Below, piece by piece: positions 8,775 to 17,020 of a DNA stretch of 46,290 nt (positions are counted from its first letter, which is position 1; every line of letters starts with the position of its first letter). The stretch comes from an uncultured Blautia sp. (GTDB taxonomy: Bacteria; Bacillota; Clostridia; Lachnospirales; Lachnospiraceae): the NCBI GenBank assembly GCA_958367245.1, contig CATXEA010000026.1:1-46290 (forward strand), written 5' to 3'. The notes under the pieces are model-generated. The model had not been told where the DNA came from, ran no database searches, and was given only the letters and a program-made list of their open reading frames with translations. The translations under genes and the position numbers were made by a program.

Positions 8775-9443
8775 ATGAAAATAATGATTGTGGAGGATGA
8801 TACAGGACTTTGCAGAGGGATTTCCCTTGCTCTGGCAGAACAGGAAAATGAGTTTGTGTGCTGCCATTGTCTGAAAGAAGCGAGAAGTCTTTTTGACAAA
8901 GAAAAACCGGAGCTGATGATTCTTGACATCAATCTTCCGGATGGGAGCGGATATGAGCTGCTTCAGGAAATTCGGGAAAAATCAGAAATACCCATCCTTC
9001 TTCTGACTGCAAATGACCTTGAGATGGATGAGGTGACAGGGCTCTCTCTGGGAGCGGATGATTATGTGACGAAGCCCTTCAGCCTTGCGGTGCTCAGAGC
9101 CCGTGTGGAAGCGCTGAAACGCCGCGCAAAAAGGACAGTTCCGGAAGTGTACACAATAGACGGCTTTACCTTTGACTTTCACAGGCTTCTCTTTTACAGA
9201 GGAAAAGAGGAAATGCAGTTAAGCAGAAATGAACAAAAGCTTCTGCAGCTTTTTCTGGAAAATCAGGGGCGTGTTCTCACCCGTGAGATGCTGGTGGAGC
9301 GCCTGTGGACGGACGGCGCGGAATATGTAGATGAAAATGCGCTTTCCGTTACTGTAAACCGGTTAAGAAAAAAACTGGGAAGCGGTGGGGAGAGTTATAT
9401 TCACACAGTATACGGGCAGGGATATACATGGAAGAAAGAATAA
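8775..9443 (+). CDS. OmpR/PhoB-family response regulator (partner of the kinase at 12672)
   Basis: 222 residues. The receiver domain has the acidic pair near the start (VEDD), phospho-acceptor D51 (MILDINLP), and TAN and KPF motifs. The C-terminal winged-helix DNA-binding domain ends in VTVNRLRKKLG...YIHTVYGQGYTWKKE. The ATG is preceded by AGGAAGGAAGCGG, 38 bp after the GTPase gene. In related genomes such regulators are followed directly by a short-sensor kinase and an ABC exporter that answer cell-envelope antibiotics. Here the exporter and kinase lie 3.2 kb further on. It probably binds upstream of the ABC genes at 13650. Confidence 0.93.
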   Translation: MKIMIVEDDTGLCRGISLALAEQENEFVCCHCLKEARSLFDKEKPELMILDINLPDGSGYELLQEIREKSEIPILLLTANDLEMDEVTGLSLGADDYVTKPFSLAVLRARVEALKRRAKRTVPEVYTIDGFTFDFHRLLFYRGKEEMQLSRNEQKLLQLFLENQGRVLTREMLVERLWTDGAEYVDENALSVTVNRLRKKLGSGGESYIHTVYGQGYTWKKE

Positions 9444-9445
9444 AC

Positions 9446-9493
9446 ATGTCCGTCAGGAGCGTTTTTTTAATATTTTACTTATGTTTTCTATAA
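9446..9493 (+). pseudogene. Candidate N-terminal stub of a split histidine kinase
   Basis: Two bases after the regulator stop an ATG opens the 15-codon frame MSVRSVFLIFYLCFL followed by TAA. GGAAGAAAG lies at the right distance upstream as a ribosome binding site. The peptide is the start of a hydrophobic membrane segment, as expected for the N-terminus of the kinase that normally follows such a regulator. The soluble kinase at 12672 lacks exactly this part. I infer that the DUF134/reductase cassette, or a rearrangement that brought it in, separated the two pieces. The frame is short, so chance cannot be excluded. Confidence 0.45.
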
Positions 9494-9500
9494 GAAATTG

Positions 9501-9554
9501 TTATGAACATATGCTAAGAAAGATATTGACATATGTTCATAAAAGGAGTAAATT
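9501..9554 (+). promoter_or_regulatory. Promoter with a 13-bp perfect inverted-repeat operator before the DUF134 gene
   Basis: TTATGAACATATG (9501-9513) and its exact complement CATATGTTCATAA (9530-9542) are separated by 16 bp. A promoter overlaps them: TTGACA at 9526-9531 and TAAATT at 9549-9554, spacing 17 bp. The right arm therefore overlaps the end of the -35 and fills the spacer up to near the -10, a typical repressor position. The natural candidate for the binding protein is the DUF134 regulator encoded just downstream. Confidence 0.7.
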
Positions 9555-9647
9555 AAGGGTGTCAAAAACAGAAGAGAAAACATTGCGTCAAAGGCGGGAG
9601 ATGCCAAAAAACGCAAGAGTTTATGGGAGCCATAGAGAGGAGGAGTC

Positions 9648-9995
9648 ATGGCAAGACCGCAAAAATGCAGATGTATCTGTTCGAAGCCGAAAATTACGGA
9701 ATATATTCCTGAGGGAGCATCCAGAGAGGATTGTATAAACATCACCTACGATGAATATGAGACAGTACGACTTCTGGACTTTGTAAAGCTTACCCAGCAG
9801 CAGTGTGCTGTAAAAATGGATATTTCCCGTCCGACAGTGACACGAATATATAATGAAGCAAGGCATAAGCTGGCAGATGCGCTGGTGAATGGACGCGGCA
9901 TCACCATCAGTGGCGGAGACGTGATTGTGTGTGAGAAGCTACGCCCGGAATGTATCAATGAGAAGTATTGTTGTCACAGAAATCAGGAAGATTGA
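9648..9995 (+). CDS. DUF134 (UPF0251) family putative DNA-binding regulator
   Basis: 115 residues. The N-terminus MARPQKCRCICSKPKITEYIPEG is the family hallmark, with a Cys-rich start that could bind metal or an iron-sulfur cluster. The middle (VRLLDFVKLTQQQCAVKMDISRPTVTRIYNEARHKLADAL) is a sigma-70 region-4-like helix-turn-helix. Cysteines also occur near the end (VCEKLRPEC...YCC). The ATG follows GAGGAGGAG. A reductase gene begins 26 bp downstream, so both are in one transcript behind the inverted-repeat promoter. A role as redox- or sulfur-sensing regulator of the reductase is inferred from the cysteines and context; the family function is not well established. Confidence 0.88.
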   Translation: MARPQKCRCICSKPKITEYIPEGASREDCINITYDEYETVRLLDFVKLTQQQCAVKMDISRPTVTRIYNEARHKLADALVNGRGITISGGDVIVCEKLRPECINEKYCCHRNQED

Positions 9996-10021
9996 AATTC
10001 CATCAGAATAGGAGAAAAAAC

Positions 10022-12604
10022 ATGAAAGTATTGATCATTGGAGGCGTTGCTGCAGGAACAAAGACAGCAGCCAAATTAAAAAGAGAAGACAGAAGTGCAG
10101 AAGTTGTTCTAATCACGAAAGATAAAGACATTTCTTATGCAGGTTGTGGACTGCCATATTATGTGGGCGGTCTTATTGAAAGCCGTGACGAGCTGATCGT
10201 AAACACTCCTCAGAAATATGCAGCTCTTACAGGGGGAGAGGTTCGTACCGGAAAGGAAGCCGTTGCCCTTGATGCAGATAAAAAAGAAGTTACAGTAAGA
10301 GATACAGAAACAGGCGCAGAAGAAATCTGTTCTTATGATAAGCTGGTTCTGACTGTAGGAGCTTCTCCTGCAGCCCTCCCGATTGAAGGAACAGACAAAC
10401 AGGGCGTATTTAAAATGCGTACACCGGACGACGCAATTGCCATCCGTTCTTATGTAGAAGAAAAAGGTGTAAAAAAAGCAGTAGTAATCGGCGCAGGCTT
10501 CATTGGTCTGGAAGCAGCAGAAAACCTGAAAGCAAAAGGCGTACAGGTAACAGTTATTGATTTTGCAGCGCAGGTTCTTCCGAATATTGTGGATCCTGAG
10601 ATGGCTGCATATGCCAAGAAACACCTTCTCAGAGAAGGAATCCGCGTTATCACAGGAACAAAGGCAGAAGAGATTCTGGGCGCAGAGGCAGTGACAGGAG
10701 TGAAAACAACAGCAGGAATGCTTGGCTGTGACCTTCTGATCATGGCAGCGGGAATCCGTCCGAATACTGATTTCCTTGAAGGCAGCGGAATTGAAATGTT
10801 CAAAGGAACAATCCTTGTGGACAATACCATGAAGACAAATAAAGAGGACGTTTATGCAGCAGGCGACTGTGTGATGGTGACAAACCGAATCACAGGCAAA
10901 CCGCAGTGGTCCCCAATGGGCTCTTCCGCAAATATGGAAGGCAGAACACTGGCACAGGTTCTTGCAGGCAAAAATAAAACATATCCGGGCGTTCTGGGAA
11001 CAGGAGTTGTGAAGCTTCCGGGAATGAACATCGGACGTACCGGTCTTACAGAAGAGCAGGCAAAAGCAGCAGGCTACGAGGTTGTGACTGTTGTAGCTCC
11101 TACAGACGATAAGGCGCATTATTATCCGGATTCCAGCTTCTTCATTACAAAGATGATTGCGGACAAAGAGAGCCACAAGCTTCTTGGCGTACAGGTATTC
11201 GGCCCCGGAGCTGTTGATAAAATGGTAGATATCGCAGTTATGGGAATCAATATGGGAGCTGTTCTGGAAGATTTCGAGAATGCGGATTTCGCATACGCAC
11301 CGCCATTCTCCACTGCAATTCATCCGTTTGTACAGGTTGCTTATATCCTGCTCAACAAGATAAATGGAACTTTAGTCAGCATGACTCCTGCAGAATATGC
11401 AGCAGGCAAGGCGAAAGATTATAAAGTAATCGACGTAAGTCCTGTACCGACTATCCACGGAGCTACTTATGTGGAGCTTGGAAAGGTAAACGGCGAAATT
11501 GAGGGACTTTCCAAAGAAGACAAGCTGCTCCTTGTCTGCGCAAAAGGAAAGAGAAGCTATTTCCTCCAGAACCGTCTCAGCTACTACGGATACAAAAATA
11601 CCGTTGTACTGGAAGGCGCACAGTTTGTAAATGATGTGAAAGTTCCGCGCACAGAAGCAGCAGTATCTCCGGAAGAAGAAAAAAGAGTAAAAGCTCTGGG
11701 ATTCCTGAAAGATAAAAATACAGCGGATAAATTCAACGGCCGTGTTATTACAAGAAACGGAAAAATCACAGCAGAAGAAGCGAAAGCAATTGCAGATGCA
11801 GCGGAAATCTTCGGAAGCGGTGAAGTGACAATGACATCCCGTCTGACAATGGAGATTCAGGGAGTTCCGTTCGACAATATCGAGCCTCTTCGTGAATACC
11901 TGATGCAGGCAGGGCTTGAAATGGGCGGAACAGGCTCCAAGGTAAGACCTGTAGTATCCTGTAAAGGAACAACCTGCCAGTACGGTCTGATTGATACCTT
12001 CAGTCTTTCTGAAGAAATCCATGAGAGATTCTTCCACGGCTACGCAGATGTGAAGCTTCCTCATAAATTCAAAATCGCAGTAGGCGGATGTCCGAACAAC
12101 TGTGTGAAACCGGATCTTAACGACCTTGGAATCATTGGTCAGCGTATTCCGCACATTGACTACGAAAAATGCCGCGGATGCAAAATCTGCCGCATTGAGA
12201 AAAACTGTCCGATTAAGGTGGCTAAGGTGGAAAACGGCAAGCTCATCATCGACGAGAATGCCTGCAACCACTGCGGACGCTGCGTAGGCAACTGTCCGTT
12301 CCATGCAATCGAGGACTACACCAACGGTTACCGCATTTACATTGGCGGACGCTGGGGCAAGAAGGTAGCTCAGGGACGTTATCTTGACAAGGTATTTACA
12401 GACAGAGAAGAGGTACTTGCAATTGTGGAAAAAGCAATCCTTCTCTTCCGTGAGCAGGGAAATACAGGAGAGCGTTTCGCAGATACTGTAGCCCGTCTTG
12501 GCTTCGAAAACGTACAGGAGCAGCTTCTTGCAAACGACCTGATGGACAGAAAAAGTGAAAACATCAAAGCGCAGAAGCATCTGACAGGCGGCGCAACCTG
12601 CTGA
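10022..12604 (+). CDS. Fusion of CoA-disulfide reductase, rhodanese, siroheme nitrite/sulfite-reductase-like and 2x[4Fe-4S] ferredoxin domains
   Basis: 860 residues with four parts. (1) About 1-440: FAD/NAD(P)H pyridine-nucleotide-disulfide reductase with GGVAAGTK and redox Cys42 in SYAGCGLPYY, as in CoA-disulfide/persulfide reductases. (2) About 460-540: rhodanese domain with active-site Cys506 in VCAKGKRS. (3) About 570-710: nitrite/sulfite reductase half-domain with the [4Fe-4S]-siroheme cysteines C647 and C652 (SCKGTTCQYG) and C690 and C694 (GGCPNNC). (4) About 714-780: two ferredoxin clusters starting C717-x2-C720-x2-C723. Electrons could flow from NAD(P)H to a persulfide or sulfite. The start at 10022 (MKVLIIGG) follows AGGAGAAAAAAC. 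It is likely cytoplasmic and acts in sulfur-compound reduction or sulfane sulfur detoxification. Domain calls are firm; substrate is inferred. Confidence 0.9.
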   Translation: MKVLIIGGVAAGTKTAAKLKREDRSAEVVLITKDKDISYAGCGLPYYVGGLIESRDELIVNTPQKYAALTGGEVRTGKEAVALDADKKEVTVRDTETGAEEICSYDKLVLTVGASPAALPIEGTDKQGVFKMRTPDDAIAIRSYVEEKGVKKAVVIGAGFIGLEAAENLKAKGVQVTVIDFAAQVLPNIVDPEMAAYAKKHLLREGIRVITGTKAEEILGAEAVTGVKTTAGMLGCDLLIMAAGIRPNTDFLEGSGIEMFKGTILVDNTMKTNKEDVYAAGDCVMVTNRITGKPQWSPMGSSANMEGRTLAQVLAGKNKTYPGVLGTGVVKLPGMNIGRTGLTEEQAKAAGYEVVTVVAPTDDKAHYYPDSSFFITKMIADKESHKLLGVQVFGPGAVDKMVDIAVMGINMGAVLEDFENADFAYAPPFSTAIHPFVQVAYILLNKINGTLVSMTPAEYAAGKAKDYKVIDVSPVPTIHGATYVELGKVNGEIEGLSKEDKLLLVCAKGKRSYFLQNRLSYYGYKNTVVLEGAQFVNDVKVPRTEAAVSPEEEKRVKALGFLKDKNTADKFNGRVITRNGKITAEEAKAIADAAEIFGSGEVTMTSRLTMEIQGVPFDNIEPLREYLMQAGLEMGGTGSKVRPVVSCKGTTCQYGLIDTFSLSEEIHERFFHGYADVKLPHKFKIAVGGCPNNCVKPDLNDLGIIGQRIPHIDYEKCRGCKICRIEKNCPIKVAKVENGKLIIDENACNHCGRCVGNCPFHAIEDYTNGYRIYIGGRWGKKVAQGRYLDKVFTDREEVLAIVEKAILLFREQGNTGERFADTVARLGFENVQEQLLANDLMDRKSENIKAQKHLTGGATC

Positions 12605-12671
12605 TAGAGCTGCACAGAATATAAGTTTTTAACCGTAAACAGTCAGAAGCTATCCGAAAGAAAGGCTTGCT

Positions 12672-13508
12672 ATGTGGAGACGTAAAAACTGGAACAGGCT
12701 TAACGAGATGCTTGACGAGGGTATCCGAGGGGAATTTACAGAAAGCAGATATGACGAGACAGAGCTTTCCAGAGTGGAGGCGAAGTGGAAGCATTTTCTG
12801 GAAGCTTCGGTGATTTCAAAAAAGAATCTGGAAGCGGAAAAGGAGAGCATGAAAAGTCTGATTTCCGATATTTCTCATCAGACCAGAACGCCGATTGCCA
12901 ATATCAGGCTGTATGGAGAGCTTCTGGAGGAGCGTCTGAAAGAACCGGAAGAGGCAGAGATGATTCGTCAGATTCGCGCTCAGACGGAAAAGCTGGACTT
13001 CCTTCTCCAGTCTCTGACAAAGATGTCGAGGCTGGAGAGCGGAATCCTTGGAATGATGCCTGCAGAAGGAGCTGTGTCAGAGCTTCTTGATGCGGCAGTA
13101 TCGGAGATTCGCCCGAAAGCAGCGCAAAAGAGAATTAAAGTAAGGGCGGTTTGTCCAAATTCCTTCCCTCTCCTTTTTGATAAAAAATGGACGGCGGAAG
13201 CCCTTTACAATATTCTTGATAACGCAGTGAAATACAGCCCTCCGGATTCGGAAATCACCCTTTCGGCGCGAGCCTATGAAATGTATGGGGCTGTCAGCGT
13301 GAAAGATTGCGGAATCGGCATATCCGAAGATGAGATTCCGAAAATTTTCCAGAGATTTTACCGCTCCGAAAAGGTGCGGGAGGAAGAAGGAGTAGGAATC
13401 GGGCTTTATCTTGCAAGGGAAATCCTCAGGAAACAGGACGGATATATAAAGGTGACCTCCTGTACCGACGAGGGCAGCACCTTTACCATGTATCTTCCAA
13501 GACCGTAA
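12672..13508 (+). CDS. Sensor histidine kinase, apparently missing its N-terminal membrane segment
   Basis: 278 residues with the kinase core: H-box SDISHQTRTPIAN with H69, N-box NILDNAVKYSP, G1 DCGIGIS, F-box IFQRFYRSE and G2 GVGIGLYLA. It is of the type paired with peptide-antibiotic ABC exporters. It begins MWRRKNWNRLNEML, which corresponds to the stretch just after the membrane segment in related kinases, and no membrane segment is present. The next in-frame stop upstream is only about 12 codons away, and the ribosome binding site is weak (GAAAGG). The protein is thus either a soluble kinase or a 5'-truncated gene whose stub is at 9446. It is followed by the ABC genes it should control. 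Confidence 0.85.
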   Translation: MWRRKNWNRLNEMLDEGIRGEFTESRYDETELSRVEAKWKHFLEASVISKKNLEAEKESMKSLISDISHQTRTPIANIRLYGELLEERLKEPEEAEMIRQIRAQTEKLDFLLQSLTKMSRLESGILGMMPAEGAVSELLDAAVSEIRPKAAQKRIKVRAVCPNSFPLLFDKKWTAEALYNILDNAVKYSPPDSEITLSARAYEMYGAVSVKDCGIGISEDEIPKIFQRFYRSEKVREEEGVGIGLYLAREILRKQDGYIKVTSCTDEGSTFTMYLPRP

Positions 13509-13526
13509 AAAAGAGAAAAATTCCCG

Positions 13527-13583
13527 AATCTTTCAAAACTGTTAGATTTCAGAAAGATTGTGGAAAGAAGAGGATGTTATACT
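13527..13583 (+). promoter_or_regulatory. Candidate response-regulator site and promoter of the ABC exporter genes
   Basis: AATCTTTC (13527-13534) and GAAAGATT (13552-13559) form a perfect 8-bp inverted repeat with 17 bp between, directly upstream of a TATACT -10 (13578-13583). There is no good -35, as expected for an activator-dependent promoter. The ABC ATPase start is 67 bp further on. Confidence 0.5.
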
Positions 13584-13649
13584 AAGGACAGTGGAAAAAA
13601 CAATTCCCTGTCCTTTTTTCTTTACTGTGGCAGGGGGAAAGGATATTAT

Positions 13650-14321
13650 ATGGAGATTTTAAAAACAGAAAACCTTAAAAAATATTATGGAAAAGATGAA
13701 AATATGGTAAAGGCTCTTGACGGAGTGAGCATGTCTGTAAAAAAAGGAGAGTTTGTAGCAGTAGTAGGTTCCTCCGGCTCCGGCAAATCCACCCTTCTTC
13801 ACATGCTGGGAGGGCTTGACTATCCCACTGCCGGGAAAGTCTATGTAGACGGAAAAGATATTTACAGCCTGAAAAAGGATGAACTGTGCGTATTTCGCAG
13901 GAGAAAAATAGGATTTGTCTTCCAGAGCTACAATCTGGTTCCTGTCCTGAATGTATATGAAAACATTGTCCTTCCGGTACAGCTTGACGGAGGAGTTGTA
14001 GATAAAACCTATATTAAAGAAATCATTCGCCTTCTTGGGCTGGAAAAGAAGCTGAACAATCTTCCAAGTCAGCTTTCAGGCGGTCAGCAGCAGCGTGTCG
14101 CCATTGCCCGCGCCCTTGCAGCCAAGCCGGCAATTATCCTCGCTGACGAGCCTACCGGAAATCTGGATTCATCCACAAGTCAGGACGTTCTGGGGCTTTT
14201 GAAGGTCACCAGTGAGAAATTCAGCCAGACCACCGTTATGATTACCCACAACGAGGAAATCGCCCAGCTTGCAGACAGAATCGTTCGTATTGAGGACGGC
14301 AGAATTCTGGAAAGGCGGTGA
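13650..14321 (+). CDS. ABC transporter ATP-binding protein (BceA/MacB type)
   Basis: 223 residues. Walker A GSSGSGKST, Q-loop FQSYNLVPVLNV, signature LSGGQQQRVAIARAL, Walker B IILADEPTGNLDS and the switch histidine in MITHNEE are all present. The Q-loop and NLDS patterns place it with the LolD/MacB/BceA group that powers FtsX-type permeases. The ATG at 13650 follows CAGGGGGAAAGG. Its stop is 5 bp before the permease start, so the pair forms one transporter. Together with the two-component genes it probably gives protection against, or sensing of, membrane-active peptides. Confidence 0.94.
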   Translation: MEILKTENLKKYYGKDENMVKALDGVSMSVKKGEFVAVVGSSGSGKSTLLHMLGGLDYPTAGKVYVDGKDIYSLKKDELCVFRRRKIGFVFQSYNLVPVLNVYENIVLPVQLDGGVVDKTYIKEIIRLLGLEKKLNNLPSQLSGGQQQRVAIARALAAKPAIILADEPTGNLDSSTSQDVLGLLKVTSEKFSQTTVMITHNEEIAQLADRIVRIEDGRILERR

Positions 14322-14326
14322 GAAAA

Positions 14327-16903
14327 ATGCGTAAAGTAAAAAATAAAAAAACTGTGACAAAGATTGCTCTTCGCTCTCTCAAGGCAAGAGGCAGCAGAAA
14401 CCTGATTGCAGTCTGCGCCATTATCCTTACCTCTGTGCTTTTTACTGCCCTTTTTACCATCGGCGGAAGCCTTGTGGAAAAAAGTCAGGAATCTACTTTT
14501 CGTCAGGTAGGAGGAAGCGCCCACGCAGGATATAAGTATCTCACAAAGGAAGAAGCAGAAAAGGTAATGGCAGACAAAGAAATTAAGGAGTCTTCTTTTC
14601 GCATTGCCTTTGCAGATGCCACTAACGGGCCGCTTAAAAAGGTTCGTACAGAAATGGGATATTACGAGGAACTGGAAGCAAAAATGTCCTTCTGCTATCC
14701 GGAAGAAGGAACCCTTCCAAAAGAAAAATATGATTTCGCAGCAAGTACGCTCACTCTCGAGGCGCTTGGCGTCCCTTGCAAACTGGGTGAAAAGGCAGTT
14801 ATCACATTTACTCTGGACGGTAAAGAATATGAGCAGGAATTTACTCTGTCCGGATGGTTTACAGGAGATCCCGTCTCCATGTCCCAGGTGCTCTGCCTTT
14901 CTAAAGAGTACGTAGAGGAGCTGGCGCCGTCCCCCACAACTCCCTATGGAGAAGGAGAGAGCATGGATGAGGGATTTGCAGGGCGCTACAATGTGGATGT
15001 GATGTTTAAAAGCAGCATTGACATCGAGGGACAGCTTGATAAGCTGAGTGAGCGTCTTGGATTCGAGAATAAGCCGACGGGAGTGAACTGGGCGTACGCC
15101 ACAAGCAACGTGGACAGCGAGACAGTTGTCATGGGAATTGTGATGCTTGCTGTGATTCTCCTTGCAGGCTATCTTATTATTTACAATATTTTTTATATCA
15201 ATGTTTTCAGTGACATTCGTTTTTACGGACTTTTGAAAACAATAGGAACAACAGAGAGGCAGCTTCGTCAGATTGTCCGCAGACAGGCGTATTTCCTCTG
15301 CGCAGTGGGAATCCCTCTGGGGCTTCTTGCAGGGTACGGGGCAGGAGCAGGACTTCTCCCGGTCGTAATGAGTAATCTGACCTACAATGAGGCAGTGACC
15401 TCCAGCGCCTCTGTAAATCTGTGGATTTTTGTGGGAGCGGCAGTTTTTTCCTTTATCACTGTTTATATCAGTTGTATCCGACCCTGCAGAATCGCGGCGA
15501 AGGTGTCCCCTGTGGAGGCTGTGCGCTTCACAGAAGGCGCTTCTGTTGTAAAGGCGAAGAAAAAGGGCAAAAAAACAAGAAAGATTTCCATGCATTCCTT
15601 TGCGCTGGAAAACCTGAAGAGAAATAAAAAGAAAACAGTTCTTGTAGTGCTTTCCCTGTCTGTCAGCCTGATTCTTCTGAATAGCGTATATTCTATCTTA
15701 AAGGGCTTTGACATGGATAAATATGTGGCAAGCCGCAGTGTCAGCGATTTCATGGTGGCAGACGCCACAGTGGACAATCCTGCCATTTACGAGAATGTAA
15801 TCGACGGGGTTACGAAAGAAATTTACGATTCCATTGCAGCAATGCCGGAAGTCGAAGAAATGGGAAGCGTGTATCTGTCCTACAGGATGCAGGAATTTAC
15901 AGAGGAGGAATACGCGCCCTTTGACGAGAGAATCTGGAGCAGAAAAGAAGAGATTTTCAGTGCGGATATTGCAGCATGGGGGGATTCCATTTTGCAGGAT
16001 CTGGAAAGGTATGAAAAAAATAATATTGTAGACGGAAAGGTCTACGGCATAGACAGGATTATCTTTGACAAGCTGGAGTTTGTAAAAGGAGAGCTTGACT
16101 GGGAAAAATTTGCAACAGGAAAGTATGTGGTAGTAAACAACCTTGAATGGAGAGAGGATGACCAAAGTCAGGCTTGCTTCTATGAGCCGGGAGAAAAGGT
16201 GCGCCTTACCGGACAAAACGGAGAGGATAAGGAGTACGAGGTTCTGGCAGTGGCAAATATGCCTTATGCGGCAGAAATGCAGAGCTATGCATTGCTCGAG
16301 GTAAATTACATGCTTCCGCCTGAGGAGTTTTTCTGGTACGAGGGAGAGAAGCAGCCGATGAAAACTATGTTTAACGTAAAAGACGAAACAGAGGAAAGGG
16401 TGGAAAGCTTTCTGGAGGAATATACCACGACTGTAAATCCGGACCTTACCTACACCTCGAAGGAAAGTCTTCTGAAAGAGTTTCAGTCTTTAAGCAATAT
16501 GATGGTTATTGTCGGCGGTCTTCTTACAGGAGTCCTTGCCCTGATCGGAATTTTGAACTTTGTCAACACGATTATCACAGGAATCCTTTCCAGAAAGCAG
16601 GAGTTTGCCATGCTGGAGGCTGTGGGAATGACAGGAAAGCAGCTTCAGCAGATGCTGATGTGGGAAGGCGCTTACCACGCGTTCTTTACCGTGGCGCTGT
16701 CTGTTCTTGCAGGTAGCATCATAAGCATTGCGGGGCTGCGTCCGGTAGGCTCAAACTTCTTTTTCTTCACATGGAAGTTTACTGTCAGCCCGATTATTCT
16801 CTGTACACCTGTTATCTTTCTGGTAGTGCTTCTTGTCCCTGTTCTTGGATACCGCAGGCTGTGCCGTACCAGCGTTGTGGAGAGAATCCGCACAGCAGAA
16901 TAA
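14327..16903 (+). CDS. ABC transporter permease with two FtsX domains
   Basis: 858 residues. A first membrane segment (ILTSVLFTALFTIGG, about 35-50) is followed by a 200-residue extracellular part, three segments with an FtsX pattern (about 270-390), then a second similar unit starting at SMHSFALENLKRNKKKT (about 425) and ending with three more segments. The two-unit layout with FALENLKRN is that of peptide-exporting or peptide-sensing permeases rather than of MacB, which has one unit. The ATG at 14327 is preferred over the GTG at 14318 because AAAGGCGGTGAG then sits at normal distance. It pairs with the ATPase just upstream. The ligand is unknown. Confidence 0.9.
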   Translation: MRKVKNKKTVTKIALRSLKARGSRNLIAVCAIILTSVLFTALFTIGGSLVEKSQESTFRQVGGSAHAGYKYLTKEEAEKVMADKEIKESSFRIAFADATNGPLKKVRTEMGYYEELEAKMSFCYPEEGTLPKEKYDFAASTLTLEALGVPCKLGEKAVITFTLDGKEYEQEFTLSGWFTGDPVSMSQVLCLSKEYVEELAPSPTTPYGEGESMDEGFAGRYNVDVMFKSSIDIEGQLDKLSERLGFENKPTGVNWAYATSNVDSETVVMGIVMLAVILLAGYLIIYNIFYINVFSDIRFYGLLKTIGTTERQLRQIVRRQAYFLCAVGIPLGLLAGYGAGAGLLPVVMSNLTYNEAVTSSASVNLWIFVGAAVFSFITVYISCIRPCRIAAKVSPVEAVRFTEGASVVKAKKKGKKTRKISMHSFALENLKRNKKKTVLVVLSLSVSLILLNSVYSILKGFDMDKYVASRSVSDFMVADATVDNPAIYENVIDGVTKEIYDSIAAMPEVEEMGSVYLSYRMQEFTEEEYAPFDERIWSRKEEIFSADIAAWGDSILQDLERYEKNNIVDGKVYGIDRIIFDKLEFVKGELDWEKFATGKYVVVNNLEWREDDQSQACFYEPGEKVRLTGQNGEDKEYEVLAVANMPYAAEMQSYALLEVNYMLPPEEFFWYEGEKQPMKTMFNVKDETEERVESFLEEYTTTVNPDLTYTSKESLLKEFQSLSNMMVIVGGLLTGVLALIGILNFVNTIITGILSRKQEFAMLEAVGMTGKQLQQMLMWEGAYHAFFTVALSVLAGSIISIAGLRPVGSNFFFFTWKFTVSPIILCTPVIFLVVLLVPVLGYRRLCRTSVVERIRTAE

Positions 16904-16927
16904 GATTGCAGGAGGCGGGAACCCTAT

Positions 16928-16956
16928 TTGACAAATCTTCCCCTGTCTGCTATGGT
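16928..16956 (+). promoter_or_regulatory. Promoter of the greA-family gene
   Basis: TTGACA (16928-16933), 17-bp spacer, TATGGT (16951-16956), about 65 bp before the ATG at 17021. Confidence 0.65.
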
Positions 16957-17020
16957 AATACGCAGAAAAAGTAAGAATGTATAGCAACAGGAACGTGTAT
17001 TTTTGAAAGGAAGATTTGTC

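Noticed and set aside
9559..9738. A GTG-started short frame (VSKTEEKTLRQRREMP...) before and over the DUF134 gene
   Set aside because: It overlaps the DUF134 coding region out of frame and resembles no family. The leader is more likely untranslated.
10109..12580. Two long open frames (about 400 codons each) on the minus strand
   Set aside because: They lie wholly opposite the reductase fusion, are Cys/Phe/Ser-rich with no known motif and no ribosome binding site. They are shadows of the codon bias of the real gene.
9480..12675. TATGT present at both proposed cassette edges as a target duplication
   Set aside because: Five bases are too few to be meaningful, and joining at them does not restore the kinase reading frame.
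14180..15595. A 471-codon minus-strand frame
   Set aside because: It opposes the ABC ATPase and permease genes, which have clear motifs and start sites. Its composition is unlike a real protein.
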